Source: Scatomorpha sp036653715
GTDB lineage: Bacteria; Bacillota; Clostridia; Oscillospirales; Oscillospiraceae
Assembly: GCA_036653715.1 (NCBI GenBank)
Contig: JAVVTL010000009.1
Location: 1 to 33,535, forward strand
DNA length: 33,535 nucleotides
Direction: 5' to 3'
Shown here: in pieces, positions 23,644-31,212 of the stretch
How the letters are laid out: each line of letters opens with the position of its first letter
Numbering within the stretch: position 1 is the first letter of the stretch
Notes under the pieces: model-generated
The model's input: the letters and a program-made list of their open reading frames with translations, nothing else
What the model was told of the DNA's origin: nothing
The model's database searches: none
Translations under genes and position numbers: made by a program

Positions 23644-25578
23644 TTACTTGACGAGATTATAGTATTTCGTGTTGATGTCGAGGGGCTTGAACGCACGCCC
23701 GCCGTCCTTATAGAACTTGCCGAAATATTCGAGACACTGCAGACGCAGGTCATGGACATAGCAGCCCAAAAGGTTCAGGGCGAAGTTCAGCGAGTGGCCC
23801 ACGAGGAATATGGGGATGAAAAACCAGATTTTCCCGGTGAAAGCGCCAAGCGTGTTGAAGACCTGCGCGATGACCGAGCCTGCCAGCATCAGCGCCATCA
23901 GACGCGAATAGGACAGTATGTCGCCGAAAAAGCCGGTGACGTGGTTGTAGAGGGAGGCGAAGATGCCGGTGATTTTGCCGAGGCCCTTGCCTGTGATTAT
24001 CGGGCCGGCGAAGACCATTGCAACGCCTATCCAAAGGACGATATTGGTGACCTTGAGCGCCATGCAGCCTATGCCGGCGAAGACAACCCACCATGTAAAT
24101 TCCTCAAAAATCGCATCGAGTATCTCGCCGTTTTTGAGTTTGTTGATGAAGCTTATCATCATGCCTGTCACGATTTGGATGAGACCCAGTCCCATTGCGC
24201 CGATAAGGACATACACGGAGTTGTCTATCGGGTTAAAGAGGGCGGGGAGACCCTTGAAGGTCGTGTCGGGGTTTAGCATAACGGCAAGCTGCAAGGGCGC
24301 GTCGCCAAAGAAGCCGCCGGTGATGATGCCCCAAATGAAGGTGGATATGCCGCAGACAAACAGCAGCTCGCAGAAGGTTTTGGCTCCGCCCTTTGGCCTT
24401 TTGAGCTTGAGCACCAAAAGCCCGGCAAGCATCATGATAAGGCCGTAGGCCATGTCCGCCATCATGATTCCGTAGAACAGGATGAAGAACGGTGCCATCA
24501 GGGGGTTCGGGTCCACGCCGTCGTAGGCGGGGAGGCTGTACATCTCGGTGACCATGTTGAGAGGGCGCGAGAATCTGTTGTTTTTGAGCTTTATGGGAAC
24601 CTCGGGGTATTCCTCGGGCGAGGGGTCCTCTGTTTCCCATGCGCAGTCGTATTTCTCGAGCGCCGCGGCAAGCTCGGGCAGCTTTTCCTCGGGGACCCAG
24701 CCCCAAAAGATGGAGACGCTCTCGGTGCAGAGGAGCTTCTCGGCATTTTCCGCGCGGGAGATTTTGGTGGAAAGCGTATCCACGCAGAGCTTCAGCGCGG
24801 GGCGCTTGTCGCCCTCCGCAGCTATCGCGGCGGAGCAATTGAGCTTTTCCTTGGCACAGACGCGGAGCCGTTCCTCCGCAGAGGCGATTCCTTCCTTTGC
24901 GGTGCCCTTGACATCACCCGGCGTCATCGCCGCGTAGCCCAAGGGGCGCAGTGCCGTCAGCGCGGAATCGAGATCCTGTCTCATGCAGATGAGCAGGACG
25001 TAGCGCTGGGATTTGTCCGCGGAGATGAAGTAGAGCTGCGCGTTTTCGGTGGCATCGCGCAGGGCGGCCTCCGCCGCATCGGGAGCGAGCGAGGTCGGCA
25101 GGGACGCCGTCTGAACGGCGCAGGTCTCGGTTCCCGTCATGCCGAGCGGCAGGTCGAGCCCCGTCCACGGCATGAGCGATTCGATTTCCGCTCTCAGCCT
25201 GCTCTCCTCCGCCGTAAGACGGCGGTTTCGGTCGTCGAGGCCGATAATTTTTCTGGCGAGCGCAAGCTGCGCGGGCAGCGCACGTTCGCTCAGCAGCTCC
25301 TCAAGGCCCACATCGGGCAAGGGAGCAAGCAGCTTGTTTTTTGACGGCGCATAGCCGTCCAGCAGCTTCAGCGCGGCCCTGATTTCGCCTTGGCTTGCGC
25401 GCAGAGCTTGCAGAGCACCCGCGTCCTGCCGAGTGAGCTTTGGTAGAAGCTCGTCCTCCGGCGCGGCGCGCGGCTCCGAGATCTCCACACAGCCCAAAAG
25501 CATCAGGTCGCGCAGCAGCTCCTCCCGCTGGGACGAAACTGCCATCAGTCCGAGCTTTTTCATCCTTACGATTGACAT
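23644..25578 (-). CDS. V/A-type ATPase subunit I (a-type stator)
   Basis: This 644-residue subunit forms the ion half-channels against the K ring. The first half (about 1-330) is a cytosolic coiled-coil arm; the second half has seven to eight membrane helices. The essential Arg of the LSYSRLMALMLA segment is present at about residue 559. H-S-L-N-F and E-Y-F-x-K-F-Y-x-x-G-G motifs near the end are typical. Its ATG overlaps the atpG/H stop as TGATG. The gene is full length, without frameshift. Confidence 0.95.
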   Translation of the reverse strand: MSIVRMKKLGLMAVSSQREELLRDLMLLGCVEISEPRAAPEDELLPKLTRQDAGALQALRASQGEIRAALKLLDGYAPSKNKLLAPLPDVGLEELLSERALPAQLALARKIIGLDDRNRRLTAEESRLRAEIESLMPWTGLDLPLGMTGTETCAVQTASLPTSLAPDAAEAALRDATENAQLYFISADKSQRYVLLICMRQDLDSALTALRPLGYAAMTPGDVKGTAKEGIASAEERLRVCAKEKLNCSAAIAAEGDKRPALKLCVDTLSTKISRAENAEKLLCTESVSIFWGWVPEEKLPELAAALEKYDCAWETEDPSPEEYPEVPIKLKNNRFSRPLNMVTEMYSLPAYDGVDPNPLMAPFFILFYGIMMADMAYGLIMMLAGLLVLKLKRPKGGAKTFCELLFVCGISTFIWGIITGGFFGDAPLQLAVMLNPDTTFKGLPALFNPIDNSVYVLIGAMGLGLIQIVTGMMISFINKLKNGEILDAIFEEFTWWVVFAGIGCMALKVTNIVLWIGVAMVFAGPIITGKGLGKITGIFASLYNHVTGFFGDILSYSRLMALMLAGSVIAQVFNTLGAFTGKIWFFIPIFLVGHSLNFALNLLGCYVHDLRLQCLEYFGKFYKDGGRAFKPLDINTKYYNLVK

Positions 25579-25892
25579 CAGCCGTTCACAATCCTTTCAA
25601 CGATAAGGGACGCGGCCTTGGAAAGCCTGCCTTCCGCTCTTGCTCGCATGGCAGCTTTTTTGTTTTCCGTATCCTCCGCCAGCTGCTGCGCCTCGGCCAT
25701 AGCCTTCGCGTCCGCCAGTGCGCGGCTCTCGCGAATTTCGCCCTCGGCCTTTTTAAGAGCCGCCGCGATTACGGCTTTGCTCTCTGCCTCGGCTGCCGCC
25801 TGAGCGGATTTCGCCTCCGTCAGAGCCTGAGCCTTAATGCGTCTTGCACTTTCCTCCGCTTCGCTTATCGTCGTGATAGCTTCTAAAGACAT
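25578..25892 (-). CDS. V/A-type ATPase subunit G/H (stator coiled coil)
   Basis: This 104-residue protein is almost entirely a charged, Ala-rich helix, matching the short stator subunit (NtpF in E. hirae, AtpH/G elsewhere) that pairs with subunit E. It is first in the operon, where this subunit is normally found. I start at the ATG at 25892, seven bases after AGGAGG; an in-frame GTG two codons earlier is too close to the site. The sequence itself is low in complexity, so the call rests largely on position and composition. Confidence 0.85.
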   Translation of the reverse strand: MSLEAITTISEAEESARRIKAQALTEAKSAQAAAEAESKAVIAAALKKAEGEIRESRALADAKAMAEAQQLAEDTENKKAAMRARAEGRLSKAASLIVERIVNG

Positions 25893-25959
25893 TGACACAC
25901 CTCCTGCCTGAAAAGACGGATTGCCCGCAGGACATCCATCTGATTATCACGTCTTTAAT

Positions 25960-25988
25960 ATAATAACAAATTTTGTATGCTAAATCAA
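25960..25988 (-). promoter_or_regulatory. Promoter of the V-ATPase operon
   Basis: Minus strand: -35 TTGATT (25983-25988), 17-base spacer, -10 TATTAT (25960-25965). Transcription would start near 25953, leaving about 60 bases before the first ATG at 25892. It sits in an A/T-rich intergenic region shared with the divergent E2-like gene. Confidence 0.7.
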
Positions 25989-26102
25989 GGAAAATTGCAC
26001 AATTTTCTGTCAAAATACCTACAAACAGGTGATTAAATTAACGTCAAATATTTGTCAGCTTTTACCGCAAAAAAGTGACCAAAAATATAATTATTTTTTT
26101 AC

Positions 26103-26131
26103 TTGCTATTGTCTTTCTTCAATTATATACT
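26103..26131 (+). promoter_or_regulatory. Promoter of the E2-like gene
   Basis: Plus strand: -35 TTGCTA (26103-26108), 17-base spacer, -10 TATACT (26126-26131). Transcription would start near 26138, about 43 bases before the ATG at 26181, which has GGAGG six bases upstream. Between this promoter and the divergent one (25989-26102) only A/T-rich sequence is seen. Confidence 0.7.
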
Positions 26132-26180
26132 ATTGTAGCTGATTTTTTTCAGTTTCTAAAATTGAAATCGGAGGCATTAC

Positions 26181-27065
26181 ATGAGCGAAAACACATACAA
26201 AAAACGGTTCGGCGATCGGAAGGACGGGCGGAGAATCCGTTCCCTCGCGCCCATCAGCATGCTCACCCCCTACATAATGGTCAAGCGCAACGACGCCTGC
26301 AACCAGTTTGCGGGCTCCATAGAGGTCACGGAGACCGACCGCTGGCTCCGCCAAAAACGCGCGGAGGGCTATAAGGGCCTCGGCATGCTCCACCTTTTTA
26401 TCGCGGCATATATCCGCGTCATCTCCCAGCTCCCCGGCCTGAACAGATTCCTCTCCGGTCAGCGTGCCTATGCGCGCTACGACATCGTAATAAACATGAT
26501 GGTCAAGCGCGGCTATTCGACGGACGCCAACGAGACCTGCGCCAAGGTCAGCTTTGAGCCGACGGACACAATATACGACGTATACCGCAAGATGAACGCC
26601 GCCGTGGATAAAATCCGCGCCGAGGCAGACAACAGCGGCACAGAAAGCGCCGCCTCCGCCTTCACGAAGATTCCCGGCCTCTTCCTCAAATTCGCCATTT
26701 GGCTGCTGAACTTCATTGATTATTTCGGCTGGCTCCCCCGCTCCATCCTCAAGGTCAGCCCCTTCCACGGCTCGATGTTTGTGACTGACCTCGGCTCGCT
26801 CGGCATCCCGCCCATATACCACCACCTCTACAACTTCGGCAACCTGCCCGTGTTCCTCGCCTTCGGTGCCAAGCGCCACGTTGTCGAGCTGGACAGGCAC
26901 GGCGCGCCCGTTGAGCGCAAATATGTGGACTACAAAATCACCTGCGACGAGCGCACGGTGGACGGCTACTACTACGCCTCCGCCTTCAAATTCCTCAAAT
27001 ACTACATGAAAAACCCCCACGAGCTTGAACAGCCCCCCGAAAAGGTCGTCGAGGACGTTTTTTAA
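26181..27065 (+). CDS. 2-oxoacid dehydrogenase E2-like acyltransferase-fold protein, no lipoyl domain
   Basis: A 294-residue protein resembling only the catalytic (CAT-fold) domain of dihydrolipoamide acyltransferases. There is no lipoyl or E1/E3-binding domain, and no E1 or E3 gene nearby. The E2 hallmark HRxxDG is present near the end as D-E-R-T-V-D-G (256-262), so Glu replaces the catalytic His. F-E-P-T-D-T (125-130), L-G-S-L-G-I-P-P (204-211) and L-A-F-G-A (226-230) correspond to other E2 core segments. A hydrophobic stretch at about 164-186 interrupts the fold and could contact the membrane. The protein may be a non-acyltransferase member of this superfamily; its role is unknown. It stands alone between its own promoter and a hairpin terminator. 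Confidence 0.75.
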   Translation: MSENTYKKRFGDRKDGRRIRSLAPISMLTPYIMVKRNDACNQFAGSIEVTETDRWLRQKRAEGYKGLGMLHLFIAAYIRVISQLPGLNRFLSGQRAYARYDIVINMMVKRGYSTDANETCAKVSFEPTDTIYDVYRKMNAAVDKIRAEADNSGTESAASAFTKIPGLFLKFAIWLLNFIDYFGWLPRSILKVSPFHGSMFVTDLGSLGIPPIYHHLYNFGNLPVFLAFGAKRHVVELDRHGAPVERKYVDYKITCDERTVDGYYYASAFKFLKYYMKNPHELEQPPEKVVEDVF

Positions 27066-27124
27066 AAAACCCACGCGGCACGGCTTGCAGCCAAGCTGCG
27101 CGAAGTCCGCTTATGGACAAATAC

Positions 27125-27150
27125 GGGGCCCGAGCGTTTGCTCGGGCCCC
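27125..27150. terminator. Bidirectional terminator between E2-like gene and SleB-like gene
   Basis: A perfect 11-bp G+C-rich stem (GGGGCCCGAGC/GCTCGGGCCCC) with a GTTT loop lies between two convergent genes. On the plus strand AAAGCTTTATTTA follows; on the minus strand GTATTTG follows. Neither T-run is long, but the stem is very stable and probably ends both transcripts. Confidence 0.75.
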
Positions 27151-27160
27151 AAAGCTTTAT

Positions 27161-27754
27161 TTACCCCTCGTACAGCTCGGGATGGTTTGTGTAGCAGAAG
27201 TAGGTGCTGCCGAAAACCGTGTCGCTCAGCTCGAGAAACACGCCGCTGCCCTGCTCCTCGCCGGACTGGAAGACGACGGACGGCTCATTCAACACCCGCT
27301 CACCCGAGAGCAGGCGCTTTGCCGCCGCCGCACAGCTCGCGTATGGCTTCAGCGTCTCAAACCACTGTGAGGCGACGCCGCTGTACTGCCCCGGCTGATA
27401 TGCGCACTCCTTCAGCGTATCCGGGAACTCCGGCGAGGCGACGCGGTTTAACAGCACCTCGCCCACCGCCATCCGCCATTTGTCCGGCAGCCAGTCGCTG
27501 CCGGCTTCGGTGTGAATGACCCTTGCAAGCAGCACAAGGTCGTCATAGCTGATTTTCTTTTCCTCCGAGTCGAGGGTATCTATTTTTTCGTTTCTCCGTG
27601 TTTCGGCCAGTTTTCCCGCCTCGGCGTCTCCGGCAACGGCGGCGGCCGTCATTAACAGGCTGTAATCCGTGTCAGCGTCAAAGTCCGCCAGCGCACGCGC
27701 CGTCACACCCGTGAGCAGCAGCGCCACTATGGCGAAAGACAAGACTTTCCTCAA
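27161..27754 (-). CDS. Exported cell-wall hydrolase, SleB-like (Hydrolase_2), no binding domain
   Basis: A 197-residue predicted secreted peptidoglycan hydrolase. Residues 1-23 are a signal peptide, 25-65 a polar spacer, and 68-197 a Hydrolase_2 domain with E83 of IHTEAG as the likely catalytic Glu, N-R-V-A-S-P-E-F-P (103-111) and Y-Q-P-G-Q-Y (119-124). Unlike the SleB at the left end, it has no peptidoglycan-binding repeat. It starts at TTG (27754) eight bases after AAAGGAGG. Such short forms include CwlJ-like and vegetative hydrolases; which one applies is not clear. It lies downstream of the MFS gene beyond a long hairpin that probably separates their transcripts. Confidence 0.85.
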   Translation of the reverse strand: MRKVLSFAIVALLLTGVTARALADFDADTDYSLLMTAAAVAGDAEAGKLAETRRNEKIDTLDSEEKKISYDDLVLLARVIHTEAGSDWLPDKWRMAVGEVLLNRVASPEFPDTLKECAYQPGQYSGVASQWFETLKPYASCAAAAKRLLSGERVLNEPSVVFQSGEEQGSGVFLELSDTVFGSTYFCYTNHPELYEG

Positions 27755-27787
27755 ACAGTCAGCCTCCTTTCAGGGTGCGGATATTAT

Positions 27788-27836
27788 AATACCCGTCCGC
27801 GGCACAAAACGTCGTTTTACGCCACGGACGGGTATT
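27788..27836 (-). terminator. Long hairpin after the MFS gene
   Basis: A 12-bp perfect outer stem (AATACCCGTCCG at 27788-27799 with CGGACGGGTATT at 27825-27836) continues after one mismatch with three G.C pairs and then AAAACG/CGTTTT near the tip. It begins 13 bases after the MFS stop codon. On the minus strand it is followed by ATAATATCC, so it can act as terminator for the MFS transcript. The same place gives a TATAAT that could be a -10 for the SleB-like gene, but no convincing -35 is seen. Confidence 0.6.
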
Positions 27837-27849
27837 TTGACCGCAAGCC

Positions 27850-29019
27850 CTATGCCTCGACGGCTTTCCTCCTCCCGAAGAAACAGAGGAGCAGCATAGC
27901 CGCCGCAAGCGACATGACGGAGCCAAAGAGAAACGGTGCCGCGCTGCCGAGCCAATCCCAAAGCAGACCGGCTATTACACTGGCGGGTAAAAGTGCGACG
28001 CCCACCACGGTGGATTGCAGGCCAAGGAGCGTGCCGCGCAGCTCCTTTGGCGCTATCTCCGCTATCATGGCGCGCTCCACGCCGGCGGTCATCGCCGAAT
28101 AGACGCCGTAGAGGATGAAAATCACCACAAAGGTCGAGGCGCTTTTTGCGAAGGCAAAGCCGAAATATACCGCCGAGAACGCAAGATAGCCGCCTATCAG
28201 CAGCTTCTTCCTGCCTATTTTGTCGGAGAGCCGCCCGAAGGGGATGGAGAGGACGGCGGCTGTCAGGTTATATGCGAGATAGAGCAGCACGACGTTTGTG
28301 TCCGTGTAGCCCGCGCTCTTGGCCCGCAGTAGCAGAAAGCTGTTCGAGGAATTGCCGAGCGTGAACACAAACGCCGCCAAAAGATAGAGCTTGAAGTTCC
28401 CGTCCACAAGCCCCCAGTTTTTCCAAAACGCGACGCGCTCCTTCGTCTCGTGCGGCGTCTTTTGTTCCTTGACAAAGAGCATGCAGACAAGTCCGATTGC
28501 GGCGGGTATGAGGGAGAGCAGAAACATGCGCTTATAGTCGAGTGCCGCCCCGCGCGCGGCGGTCATGAGCAGATAGGCGGCGAGGATTCCTGCGGCGGAG
28601 CCCGCCATATCCAGCGCCTTATGTACGCCAAAGGAGCCGCCCATGCTGTTTTTGTCCGCACTCTCGGCGACCAGCACGTCGCGCGGGGCAGTGCGTATGC
28701 CCTTGCCGATTCTGTCTATCACTCGGGCGGCGAGGATTCCGCCCCATGAGCCGGCGACGAGCAGGGCGAGCTTGTAGATAAGACCCGTGGCGTAGCCCAA
28801 AAACGCCAGCGGCTTCTTGTTTTTGTATTTGTCGCTGATGTAGCCGGAAAAGACCTTGAGCAGGCTCGCCACACTCTCCGCCGCGCCCTCGATGACGCCG
28901 ACGAGCGCGGGCGTCGCCCCGAAGGCCGAGGTCAGATACAGCGGTATGAGCGGGTAGACCATCTCTGTACTGAAGTCCGAAAAAAAGCTCACAAGCCCGA
29001 GCAGAATGATATTCAGCAC
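27850..29019 (-). CDS. Major facilitator superfamily transporter
   Basis: A 389-residue membrane protein with twelve predicted helices and the MFS loop motifs G-x-x-S-D-K-Y-K-N-K-K (between helices 2 and 3) and G-R-L-S-D-K-I-G-R-K-K (between 8 and 9). The R-I-G-K-G-I-R-T-A-P-R-D segment after helix 4 marks a family common in Bacillota and usually annotated as a multidrug or sugar exporter; the substrate is unknown. I start at the GTG at 29019, eight bases after GGAG. An in-frame start at 29055 would read through a terminator hairpin and is rejected. The gene has its own promoter (29067-29095). Confidence 0.85.
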   Translation of the reverse strand: MLNIILLGLVSFFSDFSTEMVYPLIPLYLTSAFGATPALVGVIEGAAESVASLLKVFSGYISDKYKNKKPLAFLGYATGLIYKLALLVAGSWGGILAARVIDRIGKGIRTAPRDVLVAESADKNSMGGSFGVHKALDMAGSAAGILAAYLLMTAARGAALDYKRMFLLSLIPAAIGLVCMLFVKEQKTPHETKERVAFWKNWGLVDGNFKLYLLAAFVFTLGNSSNSFLLLRAKSAGYTDTNVVLLYLAYNLTAAVLSIPFGRLSDKIGRKKLLIGGYLAFSAVYFGFAFAKSASTFVVIFILYGVYSAMTAGVERAMIAEIAPKELRGTLLGLQSTVVGVALLPASVIAGLLWDWLGSAAPFLFGSVMSLAAAMLLLCFFGRRKAVEA

Positions 29020-29030
29020 TTTATCATCTC

Positions 29031-29062
29031 CAAAAAAATAAAGGACGGCAACCACCGTCCTT
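29031..29062 (-). terminator. Terminator after kdpE, at the 5' end of the MFS transcript
   Basis: Minus strand: an 8-bp perfect stem (AAGGACGG/CCGTCCTT, loop TGGTTG, 29041-29062) followed by TATTTTTTT (about 29032-29040). It lies 64 bases after the kdpE stop and 11 bases before the MFS start codon. It would end the trkH-trkA-kdpDE transcript, yet it lies just below a promoter, so it is also the first thing transcribed from that promoter. Confidence 0.8.
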
Positions 29063-29066
29063 CATT

Positions 29067-29095
29067 ATTATAATACTGTTTTTTCTCCCATGCAA
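29067..29095 (-). promoter_or_regulatory. Promoter of the MFS gene
   Basis: Minus strand: -35 TTGCAT (29090-29095), 17-base spacer, -10 TATAAT (29067-29072). Transcription would start near 29060, at the foot of the terminator hairpin listed above. Confidence 0.75.
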
Positions 29096-29126
29096 CAGGC
29101 AGTTTTAAATTGCCCGAGCTTCCCCG

Positions 29127-29816
29127 CTACATATCCGAAAAGCGGTAGCCGACGCCGACCTCGGTGAGGATGAAGCGCGGGCATGCGGTATCGCGCTCTA
29201 TCTTTCTGCGGAGATTCGCCATGAACACGCGGACGCTCTTGGTGTCCCCGCTCTCATAGCCCCATATCTGCCGCATGATGAAGTTGTGGGTCAGCACCTT
29301 GCCCCGATTGGCTATGAGCAGCAGCAGGGTTTTGTATTCCGTGGGGGTGAGATGCACCTCCGCCCCGTCCACCAGCACCCGCCGTTTTTCGTAGTCCACC
29401 GTGAGCCTGTCGCAGACAAAGACGCTCTCCGCCGGGGCGGCGGCTTTGCGGAGCGCGCGCTCCGCCACGCGCACCCGCGCCGTCAGCTCGCCCATGTGGA
29501 AGGGCTTTGTGACATAGTCGTTTGCGCCGAGGTCGAGGGCGGCTATTTTTTCGGACTCCTGCCCTCTCGCGGAGACGACGAGCACGGGCGTGTCGCCGCT
29601 TTTTCGCAGCTCGGCGAGCAGCTCAAGGCCGTCCCTGTCCGGCAGACCGAGGTCGAGCAGGACAATATCCGGCCTGTGTGACGAAAAAAGCTGAAGCCCC
29701 TCCGCCGCCGTCTCCGCAACGAGGACGCCGTAGCCCTCCTTGGAGAGTGACAGCTCTATAAAGCGCGAGATGTATTTGTCATCCTCGATTATGAGAATTT
29801 TGGTCTGTTCGTCCAT
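29127..29816 (-). CDS. Response regulator KdpE (OmpR family)
   Basis: A 229-residue transcription factor. The receiver domain (1-120) has the acidic cluster E11-D12-D13, the phospho-acceptor D55 (LLDLGLPD), S82 and K104. A winged-helix DNA-binding domain (about 130-229) follows, with the L-T-P-T-E-Y and T-H-x-x-I-M-R-Q-I-W-G segments characteristic of KdpE, ending in G-V-G-Y-R. The ATG at 29816 overlaps the kdpD stop as TGATG, so the pair is translationally coupled; a start at 29918 would add 34 residues read from kdpD. With no kdpFABC nearby, the adjacent Trk genes are the likely target. Target sites were not identified. Confidence 0.93.
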   Translation of the reverse strand: MDEQTKILIIEDDKYISRFIELSLSKEGYGVLVAETAAEGLQLFSSHRPDIVLLDLGLPDRDGLELLAELRKSGDTPVLVVSARGQESEKIAALDLGANDYVTKPFHMGELTARVRVAERALRKAAAPAESVFVCDRLTVDYEKRRVLVDGAEVHLTPTEYKTLLLLIANRGKVLTHNFIMRQIWGYESGDTKSVRVFMANLRRKIERDTACPRFILTEVGVGYRFSDM

Positions 29817-31177
29817 CAGGCTTCCCCTCTCGGCAGAGTGAAGGAGAACACAGCCCCCTTCGGCTCGTTGTCGCTCACGGATATTTTCCCGCCGTGAGCC
29901 TCCACTATCGTCCTGCATATGGCAAGACCGAGGCCGAGGCCGCGCCGCCCGTCGGCTACCGCGCCCTCCTGCGTCACAAAGCGCTCAAACACCCGCTCGT
30001 GCATATCCCGCGGCACCCCATCGCCCGTGTCCGCGACGGAGACGCGCAGCAGATTGCCCTCCGCCCTGACGCCAAGGCTTATATCGCTCGTCTCGGGCGT
30101 ATGGCGCACGGCGTTTTCGAGGAGATTCACAAGCACCTGCGTTATCAGTCTCGCGTCCATCGGCACGGCTATGACCTCGTCCGGGAGGCTGACGCTGAGC
30201 TTTCTGCTGCGCAGGAGACGCTCCGTGTGCGCCACGGCGGCGCCGACAACATCGTCAATGACCTCGTCCTGTTTTTTCAGAACGAGGCTGTCCTCGCTTA
30301 TTCGGGTCATGTTAAGGATGTTCTCCACGAGGTCGGAGAGCCAAACGGTTTCCTCGCTTATATCCGTCGCGAGCTTGCGCCGCTCGGCGTCGGTGAGCTT
30401 GTCGTAGCTGTCCGCAAGCAGACTTCCCGAGCCGGAAAGCGCGGTCAGCGGACTGCGCAGGTCATGCGCCACGGAGCGCAGGAGCATGGCGCGCTGGCGC
30501 TCCTTTTCCATGGCGATGCGGATATTTTCCCGCTCCTCCACAAGATTTTCGCGGTCAATGGCTATGCCCATTTGGGTCGCCACGGTTTTGATTATGAGCT
30601 TCTGCTGCTCGTTCGGCGCGCCGCCGTAGACGGTCAGGTCGCCGAGCGTACCCGCAGCGCTTTTTATGGGATAGCTGTCCCCCGCCCGCTCCTGCCGCTG
30701 TGTCTCGTCCCCGAGCGCGACGTCGCAGCGTGCGCCGGCGTATTCACTGACGAAGGCCACGCCCTTTTCCGTAATGCTCGGGACTCCGCTGGCGGAGAGA
30801 AAGCCGGAGGCGATTCGGTAGAGCGTCGCGGCTGTGCGCTCGTTCTGACCGGCAAGCTCTATCTCGCGCCGCAGACGGGAGGTGACAGTGCCCGAGACTA
30901 TCGCCGTCACAAGGAAAAACGCGAGCATTATGAGGTCGCGCGTACTGTATATAAGGAAGGTATGGCGCGGCGCGGTAAAAAAATAGTTAAAGAGCATGAC
31001 GCAGGCGATTGACGCCGACACGCCCCAAATATAGCTGCCCGTCAGCACGGTCGTGAACAGCACGCCCAAAAGGAAAACCATTATTATACTCTCGTTGCCC
31101 ACGCCCATATAGCCTATGGAGAGCGAACAGAGCAGCGCGAGCGCAAGCGTCAGCAGTGTCTTGAGCGCGTTTTTCAA
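29816..31177 (-). CDS. Sensor histidine kinase, KdpD without its N-terminal domains
   Basis: A 453-residue membrane histidine kinase. Four closely spaced helices (about 8-100) form the DUF4118 membrane domain of KdpD, including the F-N-Y-F-F-T-A-P-R-H-T-F segment (63-74). A GAF-like region (about 110-210) leads to the kinase: H238 in SVAHDLRSPL, N-box NLLENAVRHT, G1 DTGDGVP and G2 GLGLGLAI. Canonical KdpD has about 890 residues and starts with a KdpD ATP-binding and a universal-stress-like domain; both are absent. I start at TTG (31177) behind GAGGTGAGG; another TTG seven codons earlier lacks a site. It probably senses K+ or turgor through the membrane part and passes phosphate to KdpE. Confidence 0.88.
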   Translation of the reverse strand: MKNALKTLLTLALALLCSLSIGYMGVGNESIIMVFLLGVLFTTVLTGSYIWGVSASIACVMLFNYFFTAPRHTFLIYSTRDLIMLAFFLVTAIVSGTVTSRLRREIELAGQNERTAATLYRIASGFLSASGVPSITEKGVAFVSEYAGARCDVALGDETQRQERAGDSYPIKSAAGTLGDLTVYGGAPNEQQKLIIKTVATQMGIAIDRENLVEERENIRIAMEKERQRAMLLRSVAHDLRSPLTALSGSGSLLADSYDKLTDAERRKLATDISEETVWLSDLVENILNMTRISEDSLVLKKQDEVIDDVVGAAVAHTERLLRSRKLSVSLPDEVIAVPMDARLITQVLVNLLENAVRHTPETSDISLGVRAEGNLLRVSVADTGDGVPRDMHERVFERFVTQEGAVADGRRGLGLGLAICRTIVEAHGGKISVSDNEPKGAVFSFTLPRGEA

Positions 31178-31212
31178 ATCGTCCTCACCTCGGGACAAAT
31201 ATAACTCTTTTT

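Noticed and set aside
25900..25931. Possible hairpin hiding the ribosome binding site of the first V-ATPase gene
   Set aside because: Only CCTGC/GCAGG (5 bp) pair across a 19-base loop; too weak to call control.
26075..26374. Plus-strand frame starting with a hydrophobic segment upstream of the E2-like gene
   Set aside because: Its start lies upstream of the promoter at 26103-26131 and most of it overlaps the E2-like gene in another frame.
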